Part shown: positions 48,605-58,467 of the stretch, in pieces
Layout: each line of letters opens with the position of its first letter
Position numbering within the stretch: position 1 is the stretch's first letter
Assembly: GCA_963720075.1 (NCBI GenBank)
Contig: CAVREG010000019.1
Location: forward strand, 1,426,001-1,490,000
Source of the DNA: PALSA-188 sp963720075
Lineage (GTDB): Bacteria; Acidobacteriota; Terriglobia; Terriglobales; Acidobacteriaceae
Direction: 5' to 3'
DNA: 64,000 bases
The notes under the pieces: model-generated
What the model saw: the letters and a program-made list of their open reading frames with translations, nothing else
What the model was told of the DNA's origin: nothing
Database searches by the model: none
Translations under genes and position numbers: made by a program

Positions 48605-51067
48605 ATGTCCACTAAGATTGGCCGCTTCGAAATACAGGCTCAGATTTCACACTCTTCCACCGGATCGGTGAATAAGGCGTGCGATTCGGCCGGTGGTCAG
48701 ATCGTTGCGTTGAAAGTCGTGGACTTGAAGCCTTTCGGAGCGAATGCTGCGCCAATCGTAAAGCGCATTCTGGAAGAGGCCGAGAGTTCAAAACTTCTCA
48801 ATACCCATAACATCGCGATGCTTTTTGGAGCCGGCGAGATTGAGGGCAAGTTCTGCGCCACGATGGAATATGTTCAGGGCAACAGCATTGAAACTATGCT
48901 GGAGAGGAAAGAAGTTTTCTCGATTTGGGATGTCCAGGACATTGCGCGTCAATGTTGCCAAGGCCTGGACCATGCGCGGGTAAACAAAGTCCTTCACTAC
49001 AGTCTCGAGCCTGGAAAAGTGATGGTTCAGTGGGACGGCATTGTCAAGATGCTTGGTTTCGGAGTTTCGATGATGGGGGTTTCTGCGGCTGAATTTTGTC
49101 CGGGCATCCCCAAGATTCTTCATTACATGTCTCCCGAGCAGATTCAGGGTCAACCGCTCGACGCAAGCTCGAATCTCTTTAGCCTCGGCGCGATCGTGTA
49201 TGAGATGGTCACCCAGCAGAAAGCCTTTAACGGCGAAAATCCGGATCAAGTGCAGCAATCGGTGCTGGAAATGATGCCCGCGCCGCCCTGCGAAATTAAT
49301 CCCAAAATTGATCCGGCTCTGAGTGACGTGATCATGAAGTCGCTGGCCAAGGCTCCTTCTGAGCGATATCAGTCAGGCCAGGAACTCATCAACGACCTCG
49401 AAAAGTGCAAGAACAATCCGGTAAAGACGGTAGCTGCTAACAAGACAGTGCAACCCGCCGCAACCGTCAAAGCCTCGCAGGGCAGACCCGCTCAGGTCGC
49501 CCCCGAACCACAGAAGAAACGCGATGCGCCGGGTGCTCCTTCAACTGCTCCCCGGGTGGAAGTTCAAGCTCCTGCAAATGCCCGGTCGGCCGCTGCGGCC
49601 GCTGGCGCGGGTACGCCACAAGCAGCAGCCCCTACCCTTCAGTCTTTGAAGGCGGCAAAGATGGATTCTTCGCAGCAATTCATCAGCACATGTATCAAGG
49701 CCTCCATTGACGCCGTCACAAAGCCTGAAGCGAAAATGTCGTCAGCCACCCTCGAACCCCAGGTCAAGGCGCCGAAAATCGCGGTTGATCCGATGATGGA
49801 TGAAAGCAGGAAGGCTGGCGCTACTCAAGGCCGTAGCTTCTCAGAAATTGATGAGTTGCCTCCGCTGAAGGAAGTGTATGTATCTCCTCCTCCTCCGACG
49901 GTACCGGTTGGCTCAGACGATATATTGGTGGATGAGCCTGTGGTGCGTTCCTATGCGAAATCAGAAACGGCTCCCTCGTCCCTACCCGTCCGGGAGATGG
50001 CAAAAAAAGCTGTCATCGAGATTAAAAAGACCCCGCCGAAGATGTTCCTGTACTCGATCGGCGCGGCAATTGCCATCATTTTGACGATCTCAGTCATCAT
50101 TACCCTCCGTATTCACTCCGACAATACAGACGATCAGAGCACGTCGCAGGCGGCTGAATCTCCTCTGGCGAGCGCCTCTACGAATACGACTGGGGGCAAC
50201 GGCAACCGCTCGCCCGTCAGCCAATCAACAATGCAATTACCTATTGCTTCTCAGTCGCCGAACAATGAAACCTCGCCTGTCTCAGTAAAAGGCAGGTACG
50301 CGACAAGGAAAAAATCGAAAGCCAAGGTTGAAGCGCCATTGCTCCCGGCTGTTATTCCGGCCCAGTTAATGGTGAATTCCAACCCCGCTGGAGGACAGAT
50401 CCAGATTGACGGCCGCAGCGATCCCAACTGGATTACCCCCTACAACATTTCGGGGCTGCCCCCAGGTCAACACACCGTTTACATCAGCAAACCAGGCTTT
50501 GCTCCGGAGATTAGAACCGTGGATGCTGTTTCTGGCGGCCAGTCTACAGTCATGGTTCACTTCAACCAGTTGCCGGCGACTGTCTTCTTCGTAAGCGCGC
50601 CAGTTGGCGCTTCCATCTTCGTGGACGGAAAAGATACCGGACGCGTGACCCCAGCGCAAATTTCGCTGGACAGGGCGGGTAGCCATATTCTTCTTGTGAA
50701 GAAGCCGGGCTACTTGGAAGAAAACACAACTGCAACCTTGGCTCCGGGCCAGACATTCCATTACTCACCAACCTTGGTCGCTCTCGGAGAAACTCAGGAC
50801 ATCAGGACAGTAGGAAAGCTAAAAAAGTTCTTCGGTAGCAGTGATCCCGTTGGCATGGGGATCGTCAGCATTAAGGTTCAACCCAAGGGAGCACAAATTG
50901 CCGTGAATAGCCGCCTGTTGGAGAAGCTTTCCCCGGTGGATTTTTATCTGAACCCCGGAACATATGTGATTGACATAACACTGACAGGCTACAAGACAGC
51001 CCACCGTGTAGTCACAGTAACCCGCGGCGGTAAAGTCACTCTCGACGACACCCTTGAAAGTCAGTAA
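48605..51067 (+). CDS. Kinase-like protein (probable pseudokinase) with PEGA domains
   Basis: An 820-aa protein. The kinase-like domain (~7-275) keeps Lys37 (VALK) and MSPEQ, but the glycine loop is degraded (SHSSTGS), HRD is HYS (131-133) and DFG is GFG (151-153), so the catalytic and metal-binding Asp are both missing. A disordered Ala/Pro/Lys region (~285-470) leads to a membrane helix (~479-500). The exterior has three PEGA-type repeats (~590-820), for example NSNPAGGQIQIDGR and SAPVGASIFVDGKDTG. It lies 212 bases after an active kinase and may be its regulatory partner or scaffold. Confidence 0.8.
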   Translation: MSTKIGRFEIQAQISHSSTGSVNKACDSAGGQIVALKVVDLKPFGANAAPIVKRILEEAESSKLLNTHNIAMLFGAGEIEGKFCATMEYVQGNSIETMLERKEVFSIWDVQDIARQCCQGLDHARVNKVLHYSLEPGKVMVQWDGIVKMLGFGVSMMGVSAAEFCPGIPKILHYMSPEQIQGQPLDASSNLFSLGAIVYEMVTQQKAFNGENPDQVQQSVLEMMPAPPCEINPKIDPALSDVIMKSLAKAPSERYQSGQELINDLEKCKNNPVKTVAANKTVQPAATVKASQGRPAQVAPEPQKKRDAPGAPSTAPRVEVQAPANARSAAAAAGAGTPQAAAPTLQSLKAAKMDSSQQFISTCIKASIDAVTKPEAKMSSATLEPQVKAPKIAVDPMMDESRKAGATQGRSFSEIDELPPLKEVYVSPPPPTVPVGSDDILVDEPVVRSYAKSETAPSSLPVREMAKKAVIEIKKTPPKMFLYSIGAAIAIILTISVIITLRIHSDNTDDQSTSQAAESPLASASTNTTGGNGNRSPVSQSTMQLPIASQSPNNETSPVSVKGRYATRKKSKAKVEAPLLPAVIPAQLMVNSNPAGGQIQIDGRSDPNWITPYNISGLPPGQHTVYISKPGFAPEIRTVDAVSGGQSTVMVHFNQLPATVFFVSAPVGASIFVDGKDTGRVTPAQISLDRAGSHILLVKKPGYLEENTTATLAPGQTFHYSPTLVALGETQDIRTVGKLKKFFGSSDPVGMGIVSIKVQPKGAQIAVNSRLLEKLSPVDFYLNPGTYVIDITLTGYKTAHRVVTVTRGGKVTLDDTLESQ

Positions 51068-51091
51068 AGCTTCTCTCCATAACTTCGGCCC

Positions 51092-52720
51092 TTAGGTCTC
51101 AAGGCCGTTTATCGTGCCCTTACGGCGCTGCAGTTCTTGCAGTAACTTTGATTCAGTGATCCAAAGGCCCGCCGCCACGGTTCCTGCCCAGGTAATTAGC
51201 GTCAATGCTACGGCTTGAAGGTCGGCCATTCGACTGCCATTGATCCGCACCGCGTGAGCGACTTGAGAGCTCAAAATGCCAGCGACAATAGCGGTTATCG
51301 CGGCCTTTCCCAATTCCTTCCAGGGCAACTGAGCGACTGGAATCAATTTGCGCCGATTCAGCAAGACAGCCATGACTATGCAATTGGCCGTGATACCGAG
51401 ATCGGAAGCAATGGCAAGGCCCACCACGGAGTACACACGGTAAAGACCGGCGTACATGGGATAGGACGCGATTGTGATAAGCGTGCTCGCAATCATCGGC
51501 GTGAGCGTGTTGCCAGTGGCGTAAAATGCCCGTGCGTACAAGCCTTGCGCCGACCAAAAAACCAACGACAAAGAGAACCAGAAAAAATAGGTCGCTGTTG
51601 CTTTGCTGTCGGAGAATCGGAAGCTGCCATGGCGATATGCCAGATCAATAAGCGGCAGAGCTGTTGCCATCATGAAACTTGTTGCCAGCAGCGAGAGGGC
51701 GGCTGTGCGATACACGGATGCATTGACAATTTCAGTCAGTTCCCGCAGCCGCTTCTCGTTAAATAACCGCGCGAAAAATGGTAATGAAGCCTGGCTAACC
51801 GCTTGACCCAGGATGGCGATTGGCACATTGAAAAGCTTCTTGGCGAAACTCAAGCGCGCAATGTCTCCTATACCACCCGACGCGAAGCGGCGAATGAACC
51901 AATCATCCACGGTGACGAGTGACAGTCCGAGCATCAGCGGCACCGAGAGTCGCACCCAATCGCGAAATGCCGGATTGTGCACATCAAAAGAAATCCTGTA
52001 GCGCGCCCCGGCTCGTGCCGCACCGATGGCGTAAAGCACGAACTGCCCAAAAAACGCCCCAGCCAAAGCGCCCCAAGCGAGTGATGACGAGCCAATCCGC
52101 CGGGAAAGCAACACGCCGCCCGCGATGATGAATGCGTTGTACAGAATCGGACCCAGCGACGGCAGCAGAAAAAGCCGGCGAGAATACAAGACCGCCGACA
52201 GTACACCACCGATGTAAAAAAATATCTGCATCGGCAAAATGATTCGCGTGATGTGCACACACAGCCGCAACTGCTCGGGATTAAATTTGTCGAACCACCA
52301 GTGAGTGATCTGTGGCGTGAAGATTTCCATGAGAACAACGCCAGCCCCCAAAATGGCTGACATCACGGTGATCACGACCGAGAACGCCTGGTGAGCCTCC
52401 TCCCGCTTGTCGTCGGTCAAGAACCGCGTGTATATGGAAATAAACGTGATGGATGTTGCGCCACCCGCGACTAGATACATCAGGAAATCAGGGATGGTAA
52501 ATCCCGCATAGAATGCGTCGGTTTGCACCCCGGCTCCGAAGGTCCATGCAACGTAAAGCTCGCGCACGTAGCCGATCACGCGCGAAAGCATCACCGTAGT
52601 CATCAGAAGCAATGTTGCGGAAAAAGCGGTGTGCTGATGGGATGGCCGAAACTGACGCAGCACACGGTGCAAGAGTCCGCCCTTGTGCTTTGATTCAGGA
52701 CCGCCTGAGGAATTCGCCAT
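51092..52720 (-). CDS. murJ: Lipid II flippase
   Basis: A 542-aa polytopic membrane protein with about 14 helices, the MurJ/MviN family that moves lipid II across the inner membrane for peptidoglycan synthesis. Typical segments are MLSRVIGYVRELYVAWTFG near the N-terminus, GAFFGQFVLYAIGAAR and FYATGNTLTPMIASTLI. A short hydrophilic N-terminal extension precedes the first helix. I start at ATG 52720; a TTG directly before it is possible. It is convergent with the PEGA gene. Confidence 0.9.
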   Translation of the reverse strand: MANSSGGPESKHKGGLLHRVLRQFRPSHQHTAFSATLLLMTTVMLSRVIGYVRELYVAWTFGAGVQTDAFYAGFTIPDFLMYLVAGGATSITFISIYTRFLTDDKREEAHQAFSVVITVMSAILGAGVVLMEIFTPQITHWWFDKFNPEQLRLCVHITRIILPMQIFFYIGGVLSAVLYSRRLFLLPSLGPILYNAFIIAGGVLLSRRIGSSSLAWGALAGAFFGQFVLYAIGAARAGARYRISFDVHNPAFRDWVRLSVPLMLGLSLVTVDDWFIRRFASGGIGDIARLSFAKKLFNVPIAILGQAVSQASLPFFARLFNEKRLRELTEIVNASVYRTAALSLLATSFMMATALPLIDLAYRHGSFRFSDSKATATYFFWFSLSLVFWSAQGLYARAFYATGNTLTPMIASTLITIASYPMYAGLYRVYSVVGLAIASDLGITANCIVMAVLLNRRKLIPVAQLPWKELGKAAITAIVAGILSSQVAHAVRINGSRMADLQAVALTLITWAGTVAAGLWITESKLLQELQRRKGTINGLET

Positions 52721-52788
52721 CAAGTGGCGATTCTACACGCGCTCAATAGCTCATCTACTGTGAGAAATGGTTCGTGGAAAGACTGAGC

Positions 52789-53577
52789 TCAATCCATGTG
52801 ACCAGGAGCTTGTCGCTCAACCGACCATATGTCTTCTGGATTCTTTTCGAAGGGATAGACGTGAACCATCCATCCGAAGATCTGCGGGATAAATTTTCCG
52901 CCCGCCGCATCGCAAGCATCTTTGGACGCGATAGATCCGGACAATCCGAACCTCGCATTCGGACCAATTGCTTCGCTCTTCTTGTCCGCGGGTGGCATGC
53001 ATAAGTTGACGTGCCTGTGCCATTGCGCAATGCTCAAAGGAACGCGTGAATTAAGCTCGTCTTCACTGGCCCCCTTGGCAGCTGTGTACATCACTCCAAT
53101 CAACTTATAGCCGTCGCCATTCTTTTGATAAAGCAATGAGGTTGGATGATCGGGATTAAAATGCATTCTTGCTTCGAAGGCGTATGAATAATTCGTGAAG
53201 TGATATTGCTTTTGCGGAACGTTGGGCAGGAAGATCTTGAATCCATCAGCCAGCGCGACTTTGTAGTCCTGATATTTCTCCGAGACTCTGCGCGCCGCCT
53301 CCGCGACTTGCTCGGCCCTTTCCTTATCGCCAGGTTGCGGCTTGCGCAATGCAGTCATCGCCATGTGCGGACCCATATCCATGTGCCCTTCCATCGCATG
53401 CATGGCGGAGGCACTTCCATCGTTGCTCACGTCTTTATTGGACATTTCGTGAGAAGACATATCCATATTCGACATATCTCCCGAGCCTTGAGAGGTTTGT
53501 TGCTGTGCCCCAGCCAGGCACAGCGTGAAGAGAACGAATAATAGAAACGACGTGAATGTTTTCATGACCGATTTCAT
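52789..53577 (-). CDS. Secreted Met/His-rich protein of unknown function
   Basis: A 262-aa protein with a signal peptide (~1-24). The next ~50 residues are unusually rich in Met, His, Ser and Asp (SNMDMSSHEMSNKDVS, then MHAMEGHMDMGPHMAM), resembling copper-handling tails. The folded part (~80-262) contains FTNYSYAFEARMHFNPDHPTSLLY and AQWHRHVNLCMPP, with His residues placed to bind metal. The start is supported by GGGGAG seven bases upstream. A periplasmic copper/metal-binding role is inference. Confidence 0.65.
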   Translation of the reverse strand: MKSVMKTFTSFLLFVLFTLCLAGAQQQTSQGSGDMSNMDMSSHEMSNKDVSNDGSASAMHAMEGHMDMGPHMAMTALRKPQPGDKERAEQVAEAARRVSEKYQDYKVALADGFKIFLPNVPQKQYHFTNYSYAFEARMHFNPDHPTSLLYQKNGDGYKLIGVMYTAAKGASEDELNSRVPLSIAQWHRHVNLCMPPADKKSEAIGPNARFGLSGSIASKDACDAAGGKFIPQIFGWMVHVYPFEKNPEDIWSVERQAPGHMD

Positions 53578-53689
53578 GAGCGATCTCCCCTTTTGTATAA
53601 CCCTGAGCGAGGCAATTAGTTATGGCAATTACTGAAAAGTCATTGCAGATTACGGGAGTAACAATCGCGCGCCTCGGACTAAAAAGCCT

Positions 53690-55105
53690 CTACGTCACCG
53701 GTATCTTGGATTCGGGAAATCCCATCAAGGCGAGCGCTTCGCTTGCTGCCTGCTTGCCCGAGCGTACACAATCAGGAACGCCGATGCCTTTATAGGCGTT
53801 TCCGGCTAGGAATAATCCCGACTCGCCTTGAAGCAATCGTTCGATTCTTTCTAGTCGTTCGAGATGCCCGACATTGTATTGCGCCATTGCGGCTCTCCAT
53901 TTGTAGACGCACGCAAAAAGCGGTTCGGCTTCGATGCCGAGAATCTGTCGGAGTTCCCCCCGAGCGATGCGCAAGATTTCCTCTTCCGACAATTCCAGGA
54001 CACCCTCGTCCCGAGTACTTCCTAAAAAACAGCGGATCAACGCACGGTCTTCCGGCGCACGATGTGAGAATTTGTTGTGCACGAAAGTGGCAGCCAGAAC
54101 GCGTTTGCCCTCACTTCGGGGCACCAGATATCCGAAGCCTGCGGGCAGCAGCGAGCGAACTTTTTGATCATAGCCAAGAGATACTGTGACCGAGGAACTG
54201 TATTGAATGTCGCGCAGCTCAGAAGCAAGTTTTGCGCTTGAAACATTCAGCAATTTGGCTGCAGCATGCGCCGGAACTGCCATGATCACCGCATCAAACC
54301 GTTCGTTTCCTGCGCTCGACGAAACGAGCCATCCACTGTCAATCCGACTCAGTGATTGAATCGCGGTATTCAAACGAGCGCACGCCGCGGGAAGCCGCAG
54401 CAACATGGCATCAACGAGTTGCTGCATTCCATCTCTCAAAGAGGTAAACACGGGGCGCTGGTCTTTGTTGGCCTTTTGTCTGCGATTCGCGACCATGGCT
54501 TTGCCAAGGCTGCCGTGGCGTACCTGCATTTCTGCAAACCTTGGCAAGACTGCCTTGACACTGAGGTCGCTTGCATCTCCGCCATAGACCCCCGAAAGAA
54601 GTGGACCGGCAAGCCGGTCCACGATTTCCTTGCCGTAATGGCGTTCTACGAACGAAGCCACACTCTCGTCAGCCATCACTTCGCGTCGCGGGTAGAACCA
54701 CTCTCGAGCCATTTTGATTTTTGAACCGAGCGAAAACAATGGTGTGAGCGCGGTCGCCAATAATTTGGTAGGAACCATGAAGGCAAGCCCGTCCGGCATG
54801 GGGATCAATTTCCCATGTACTAAAATATAAGTTCGCCGTCGTGAATCATTCGACCCAATAAGCTGATCCGCGAGTCCAAGTTCGTGGCACAGTTCAGCAG
54901 CGCTGGGTTTTTCCGTGAGAAACGAATCAGGGCCCGCCTCGACGATACAGTCATCCACGCGCTCGGTGCGAATCACGCCACCAAACCGTGGGCTAGCCTC
55001 AAACAAAACATATTCGAGAGGCATTGCGGCCTCTCGACGCAGTTGGAGAAAAAATGCCGCAGACAGTCCGGAAATCCCGCCGCCAATAATTGCAATGCGT
55101 TTCAT
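53690..55105 (-). CDS. hemG: Protoporphyrinogen/coproporphyrinogen oxidase, FAD type
   Basis: A 471-aa flavoenzyme that oxidises the porphyrinogen ring before iron insertion (HemY/PPOX type). The N-terminus IGGGISGLSAAFFLQ is the FAD dinucleotide loop; EAGPDSFLTEKPSA and the C-terminal GLFLAGNAYKGIGVPDCVRSG, where FAD and substrate close up, are family marks. It is the last gene of hemE-hemH-hemG. Some annotations use hemY for this type. Whether it uses protoporphyrinogen or coproporphyrinogen cannot be read from sequence. Confidence 0.9.
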   Translation of the reverse strand: MKRIAIIGGGISGLSAAFFLQLRREAAMPLEYVLFEASPRFGGVIRTERVDDCIVEAGPDSFLTEKPSAAELCHELGLADQLIGSNDSRRRTYILVHGKLIPMPDGLAFMVPTKLLATALTPLFSLGSKIKMAREWFYPRREVMADESVASFVERHYGKEIVDRLAGPLLSGVYGGDASDLSVKAVLPRFAEMQVRHGSLGKAMVANRRQKANKDQRPVFTSLRDGMQQLVDAMLLRLPAACARLNTAIQSLSRIDSGWLVSSSAGNERFDAVIMAVPAHAAAKLLNVSSAKLASELRDIQYSSSVTVSLGYDQKVRSLLPAGFGYLVPRSEGKRVLAATFVHNKFSHRAPEDRALIRCFLGSTRDEGVLELSEEEILRIARGELRQILGIEAEPLFACVYKWRAAMAQYNVGHLERLERIERLLQGESGLFLAGNAYKGIGVPDCVRSGKQAASEALALMGFPESKIPVT

Positions 55106-55120
55106 TGAGTTGCGATCGGA

Positions 55121-56086
55121 CTAACTTCTGACGCTCATTGGGACGAAGCCAGATTGTTCCGCTTCGGCTATGCGAGACCTAACGATATCCGCAAGCGCCG
55201 CTGTTAACAGTGGAGAGTCATTTAGCGATTCCGCCCGCCAAAGATGTATGTTTTCGGCCTCAGCGAACTTTCTGAACCCAATATCAATATCGAACAGGAC
55301 TTCGACGTGGTCGCAGAGAAATCCCACAGGCTGGACAAATACTCCGCCATAACCTTTGGCCTTCAGCGTGAGGATGGTCTCTTCGACCGTTGGCCCAAGC
55401 CATGGACCGCCGGACATTCCCTGACTCTGAAACGCAAATCTCCAATCCTCGCCAAGGAGCGGCGCTTCGGCTGCGACTAGTTCTGCCGTCTGCTTCGCCT
55501 GTGCCTCGTAAGCATCCCCGTCGGCAATAGTGCGCTGCGGCACGCTATGTGCCGTGAAGATAACCGGGACCGTGCTTCGCATTTCGGAGCGAGCACTTAT
55601 CAACCCGTGCGTGAGCTTCTCCGCAAAAGCTTTGGTCAGCAGAGGATGATCGTGCCATGAGTCGACAAAGTCCACGCTAAACGGAAGATCGCTTTCTGCA
55701 CCAAGCGCCGAGCGATACAGACCCACGCTGGTGCGAGAATTCTGCGGCGCCAGGCAAATCACTACAGCATGTTCGACGCGATCCTCCGCCATTTTTTGCA
55801 CCGCTTCGGCAATAAACGGCTTCCAGTTTCGCATTCCTACATAAACCCGCAGCCCGAGTTCAGACGACAGTAATTCTCCTTGGCGCATGGTCAGCGCAGT
55901 AAGGGGCGAGCGTCCAATCAGACTGTAACGATGTTTAACTTCTTCGACGACTTCTCCTGGAAGCCTTCGCCCTCCTGTTAGCTTCAGCAGGAATTCCGGA
56001 ACATCTTCCACCGAATCCGGACTACCGTGCGCCAAAAGCAGCACCGCTGTCTTTTTCGCTGCCAATCCTTGGCTCCGATTCATCAT
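55121..56086 (-). CDS. hemH: Ferrochelatase
   Basis: A 321-aa enzyme inserting Fe2+ into the porphyrin. It contains LLAHGSPDSVEDVPEFL near the N-terminus, IFTAHSVPQRTIADGD with the metal-binding His, FQSQGMSGGPWLGPTVEET and GFLCDHVEVLFDIDI with the conserved Glu. Its start overlaps the hemE stop by four bases, coupling the two; hemG follows 15 bases later. Confidence 0.93.
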   Translation of the reverse strand: MMNRSQGLAAKKTAVLLLAHGSPDSVEDVPEFLLKLTGGRRLPGEVVEEVKHRYSLIGRSPLTALTMRQGELLSSELGLRVYVGMRNWKPFIAEAVQKMAEDRVEHAVVICLAPQNSRTSVGLYRSALGAESDLPFSVDFVDSWHDHPLLTKAFAEKLTHGLISARSEMRSTVPVIFTAHSVPQRTIADGDAYEAQAKQTAELVAAEAPLLGEDWRFAFQSQGMSGGPWLGPTVEETILTLKAKGYGGVFVQPVGFLCDHVEVLFDIDIGFRKFAEAENIHLWRAESLNDSPLLTAALADIVRSRIAEAEQSGFVPMSVRS

Positions 56087-57132
56087 GATGTAGCTGAAAA
56101 CATCTGTATCGGTGTCTCTTGAATAAATTTTGTGAGCGCCTTCACGTTCTCGACCGGGGTCTCGGGAAGGATGCCATGACCAAGATTGAAAATATGTCCA
56201 GGGCGTCCGCCAGCCAGCTTCAAAATGTCAGTAGCGCGCGACTTCAGCAACTCCCAATCCGCAAACAACAGTACCGGATCAAGATTGCCTTGCACCGCGC
56301 CCTTGAATCCCAAACTGCCCCATCCCTCATCAAGAGGAACACGCCAATCGAGTCCGATGACATCCGCACCAGTCTGTTTCATCCACGGCAACAAGGCAGA
56401 ACTGTCGGTACCAAAATAAATGATTGGGACTCCAGTCTTGTGCAATTTACGAACAAGTTCAGCAGTTCGAGGGAGTACGTAAGTGCGGTAGTCGTCTACG
56501 CTTAAGCAGCCAACCCAGCTATCGAAAATCTGGATTACATCGGCTCCTGCCCGCACCTGCTGCGTTGCGAATTCGGAAACAACCTTCACCAGTTTTTGCA
56601 TCAGCTCGTCCCACGCAGAACTGGAGTACATCATCTTTTTGGTGTTGAGATAATTGCGCGAGCCACCACCTTCGATCATGTAGCTGGCAAGAGTGAACGG
56701 CGCTCCACAAAAACCAATCACGGGCAGCGAACTTCCGAAATGTGCGCACACGAGAGTGATGGCGTCTGAAACATATCCCAGATCGGCAGCGCGATTAGTT
56801 TGAAGGCGGCCTATATCCCGTTTGCTGCGCAATGGTTTCTCGATCACAGGGCCTTCCCCCAGGGAGAAGTGAAACGGCAGACCCATAACCTCAAGCGGAA
56901 GGAGAAGATCGGCAAAAATAATTGCCGCATCCACGCCCAGTGCCTCAGCAGCGGTAATCGTGACCTCTGCGGCCAGTTCGGGCTTCTTACAGATTTCTAC
57001 TAAAGAATATTGCTTCCGAAGAGCGCGATATTCGGCCATGTAGCGCCCCGCCTGGCGCATAAACCATACGGGTGTCCGATCAACTGCCTCAGATCTGCAA
57101 GCTTTGACAAAACGGGCCTCTGGAGCCGCCAT
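56083..57132 (-). CDS. hemE: Uroporphyrinogen decarboxylase
   Basis: A 349-aa enzyme converting uroporphyrinogen III to coproporphyrinogen III. It shows PVWFMRQAGRYMAEYR (Arg residues binding the substrate carboxylates), FADLLLPLEVMGL, GFCGAPFTLASYMIEGG and FGTDSSALLP, the family signatures. It is first in the hem operon and divergent from the small gene at 57329. Confidence 0.95.
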   Translation of the reverse strand: MAAPEARFVKACRSEAVDRTPVWFMRQAGRYMAEYRALRKQYSLVEICKKPELAAEVTITAAEALGVDAAIIFADLLLPLEVMGLPFHFSLGEGPVIEKPLRSKRDIGRLQTNRAADLGYVSDAITLVCAHFGSSLPVIGFCGAPFTLASYMIEGGGSRNYLNTKKMMYSSSAWDELMQKLVKVVSEFATQQVRAGADVIQIFDSWVGCLSVDDYRTYVLPRTAELVRKLHKTGVPIIYFGTDSSALLPWMKQTGADVIGLDWRVPLDEGWGSLGFKGAVQGNLDPVLLFADWELLKSRATDILKLAGGRPGHIFNLGHGILPETPVENVKALTKFIQETPIQMFSATS

Positions 57133-57328
57133 GGACTCTCAATGTAGCATTTCGCCGCGAAATTGTTCGGTCGCGATTGGAAATACGGGCTATCTCAAAT
57201 CTTCCGAAAAAGTCGGCGCAGAACCTTCGAGTCGCCCCGTACCAAGAGAGTACCCACGGATCTCATCGCAGAGGCTTTATGATGCCATGAAGAATCGAAT
57301 CACCATCGCCAGGCGGGAGGTCATCACT

Positions 57329-57559
57329 ATGGCGGCTAGTCAAGTTGTTCTCTATTTCGACAGGCAGGAAGATGCCTTGCTTTTTACCCTCGCGGCGAGC
57401 TCAGTGATCGCAGCGGATGAGCCTAGTCGTGGGAATCAATCCGCGTTGGATATCGCGAAAGAAATATCGAAAGCAAGCCGAATTACGACTGAAGGATCGT
57501 TAAACAGACAGGCTGATGGAGTATCCGCACCGGATTCTAAGTCCCCGCGCTGTGCATGA
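57329..57559 (+). CDS. Small conserved protein of unknown function
   Basis: A 76-aa protein. I use ATG 57329, eight bases after GGGAGG; the frame extends 5' to 57104, but that part overlaps the hemE start and lacks coding character. Residues ~5-25 (QVVLYFDRQEDALLFTLAAS) have alternating hydrophobic positions consistent with a ferredoxin-like or two-component partner fold. It is convergent with the response-regulator gene eight bases later, but no function is suggested by sequence. Confidence 0.5.
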   Translation: MAASQVVLYFDRQEDALLFTLAASSVIAADEPSRGNQSALDIAKEISKASRITTEGSLNRQADGVSAPDSKSPRCA

Positions 57560-57566
57560 ACCCCTC

Positions 57567-58325
57567 TTATCTGGGAATGTTAGGTCTCGGCGAATCAAAA
57601 CGGTAGCCAATTCCACGAACTGTCTTTAGATAAACAGGATTTTCTGGATCTGGTTCGATCTTCTCTCGTAAGCGCCGCATATAAACGTCCACCGAACGCG
57701 GCGTCACAAAGCATCCTGCTGACCACACGGCATCGAGTAGCTGATCCCGGGTAAAAACACGCGCACGATGACATGCAAGGTAATGCAGTAACCGGAATTC
57801 GCGTGCCGTGGTGAGAACGGTCTCCCCCGCTACCCTGAGGATCATCGAAGAAGCGTCAATCTCGATTGGACCGAGGTTTAAAATCTCCGGCTGCTCCGGT
57901 TGGTCCGCGCGCCGAAGGACGGCTTTTACTCTTGCAACCAGTTCTCGCGGCGAGAACGGTTTTGTGATGTAGTCATCGCCGCCCAATTCGAAGCCCCTGA
58001 CACGATCGGCTTCTCCCGTTTTTGCGGTAAGAAAAATAATTCGCGTTCCCGCAAGCCGCTTATTTGATCGGATGTAGCGGCAAAGTTCAATACCGTCACT
58101 GCCGGGTATCATGATGTCCAACAGAAACAACGCCGGGTGTTCCCTTTCGGCTTCCTCGATGACCGATGCGGAATTAGACATCCACTTCGTAGAGTATCCC
58201 GAGCTGTTCAGGTGATAGCAAACCAGCCCGGCAATATCCGCGTCGTCTTCCACCACGAAGATGCTTCGCCGGGGCGCATTCATCTCCACATCGGACAGTT
58301 TAAGACCCATTCCTGCAAGGTTCAT
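57567..58325 (-). CDS. OmpR/PhoB-family response regulator
   Basis: A 252-aa regulator. The receiver domain (~20-135) has FVVEDDADIA, the phospho-acceptor Asp in LLDIMIPGSDG, the switch Thr in FLTAKTGE and Lys in TKPFSPRE. The C-terminal winged helix (~155-245) has TAREFRLLHYLACHRARVFTR and VDVYMRRLREKI, typical of OmpR/PhoB. No histidine kinase is adjacent, so it is an orphan here. The start is uncertain: ATG 58325 is used; a TTG ten codons earlier and later ATGs are possible. Confidence 0.88.
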   Translation of the reverse strand: MNLAGMGLKLSDVEMNAPRRSIFVVEDDADIAGLVCYHLNSSGYSTKWMSNSASVIEEAEREHPALFLLDIMIPGSDGIELCRYIRSNKRLAGTRIIFLTAKTGEADRVRGFELGGDDYITKPFSPRELVARVKAVLRRADQPEQPEILNLGPIEIDASSMILRVAGETVLTTAREFRLLHYLACHRARVFTRDQLLDAVWSAGCFVTPRSVDVYMRRLREKIEPDPENPVYLKTVRGIGYRFDSPRPNIPR

Positions 58326-58467
58326 TGCTGTGAGAGACACAATCCCGCGTCTCAAATTATGTGGCAGCGCAGTTGCAGGAAGATTGCGAGAATATTAATA
58401 ATTGGTGAATTTTTAACGAGAAAACAATCTGAGCCGCGTACTCGCGAAGCAATCTGAATCGAAGCCG

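Noticed and set aside
57104..57328. 5' extension of the small protein gene at 57329
   Set aside because: It overlaps the hemE start, is rich in Ser/Arg without pattern, and a good Shine-Dalgarno precedes ATG 57329.
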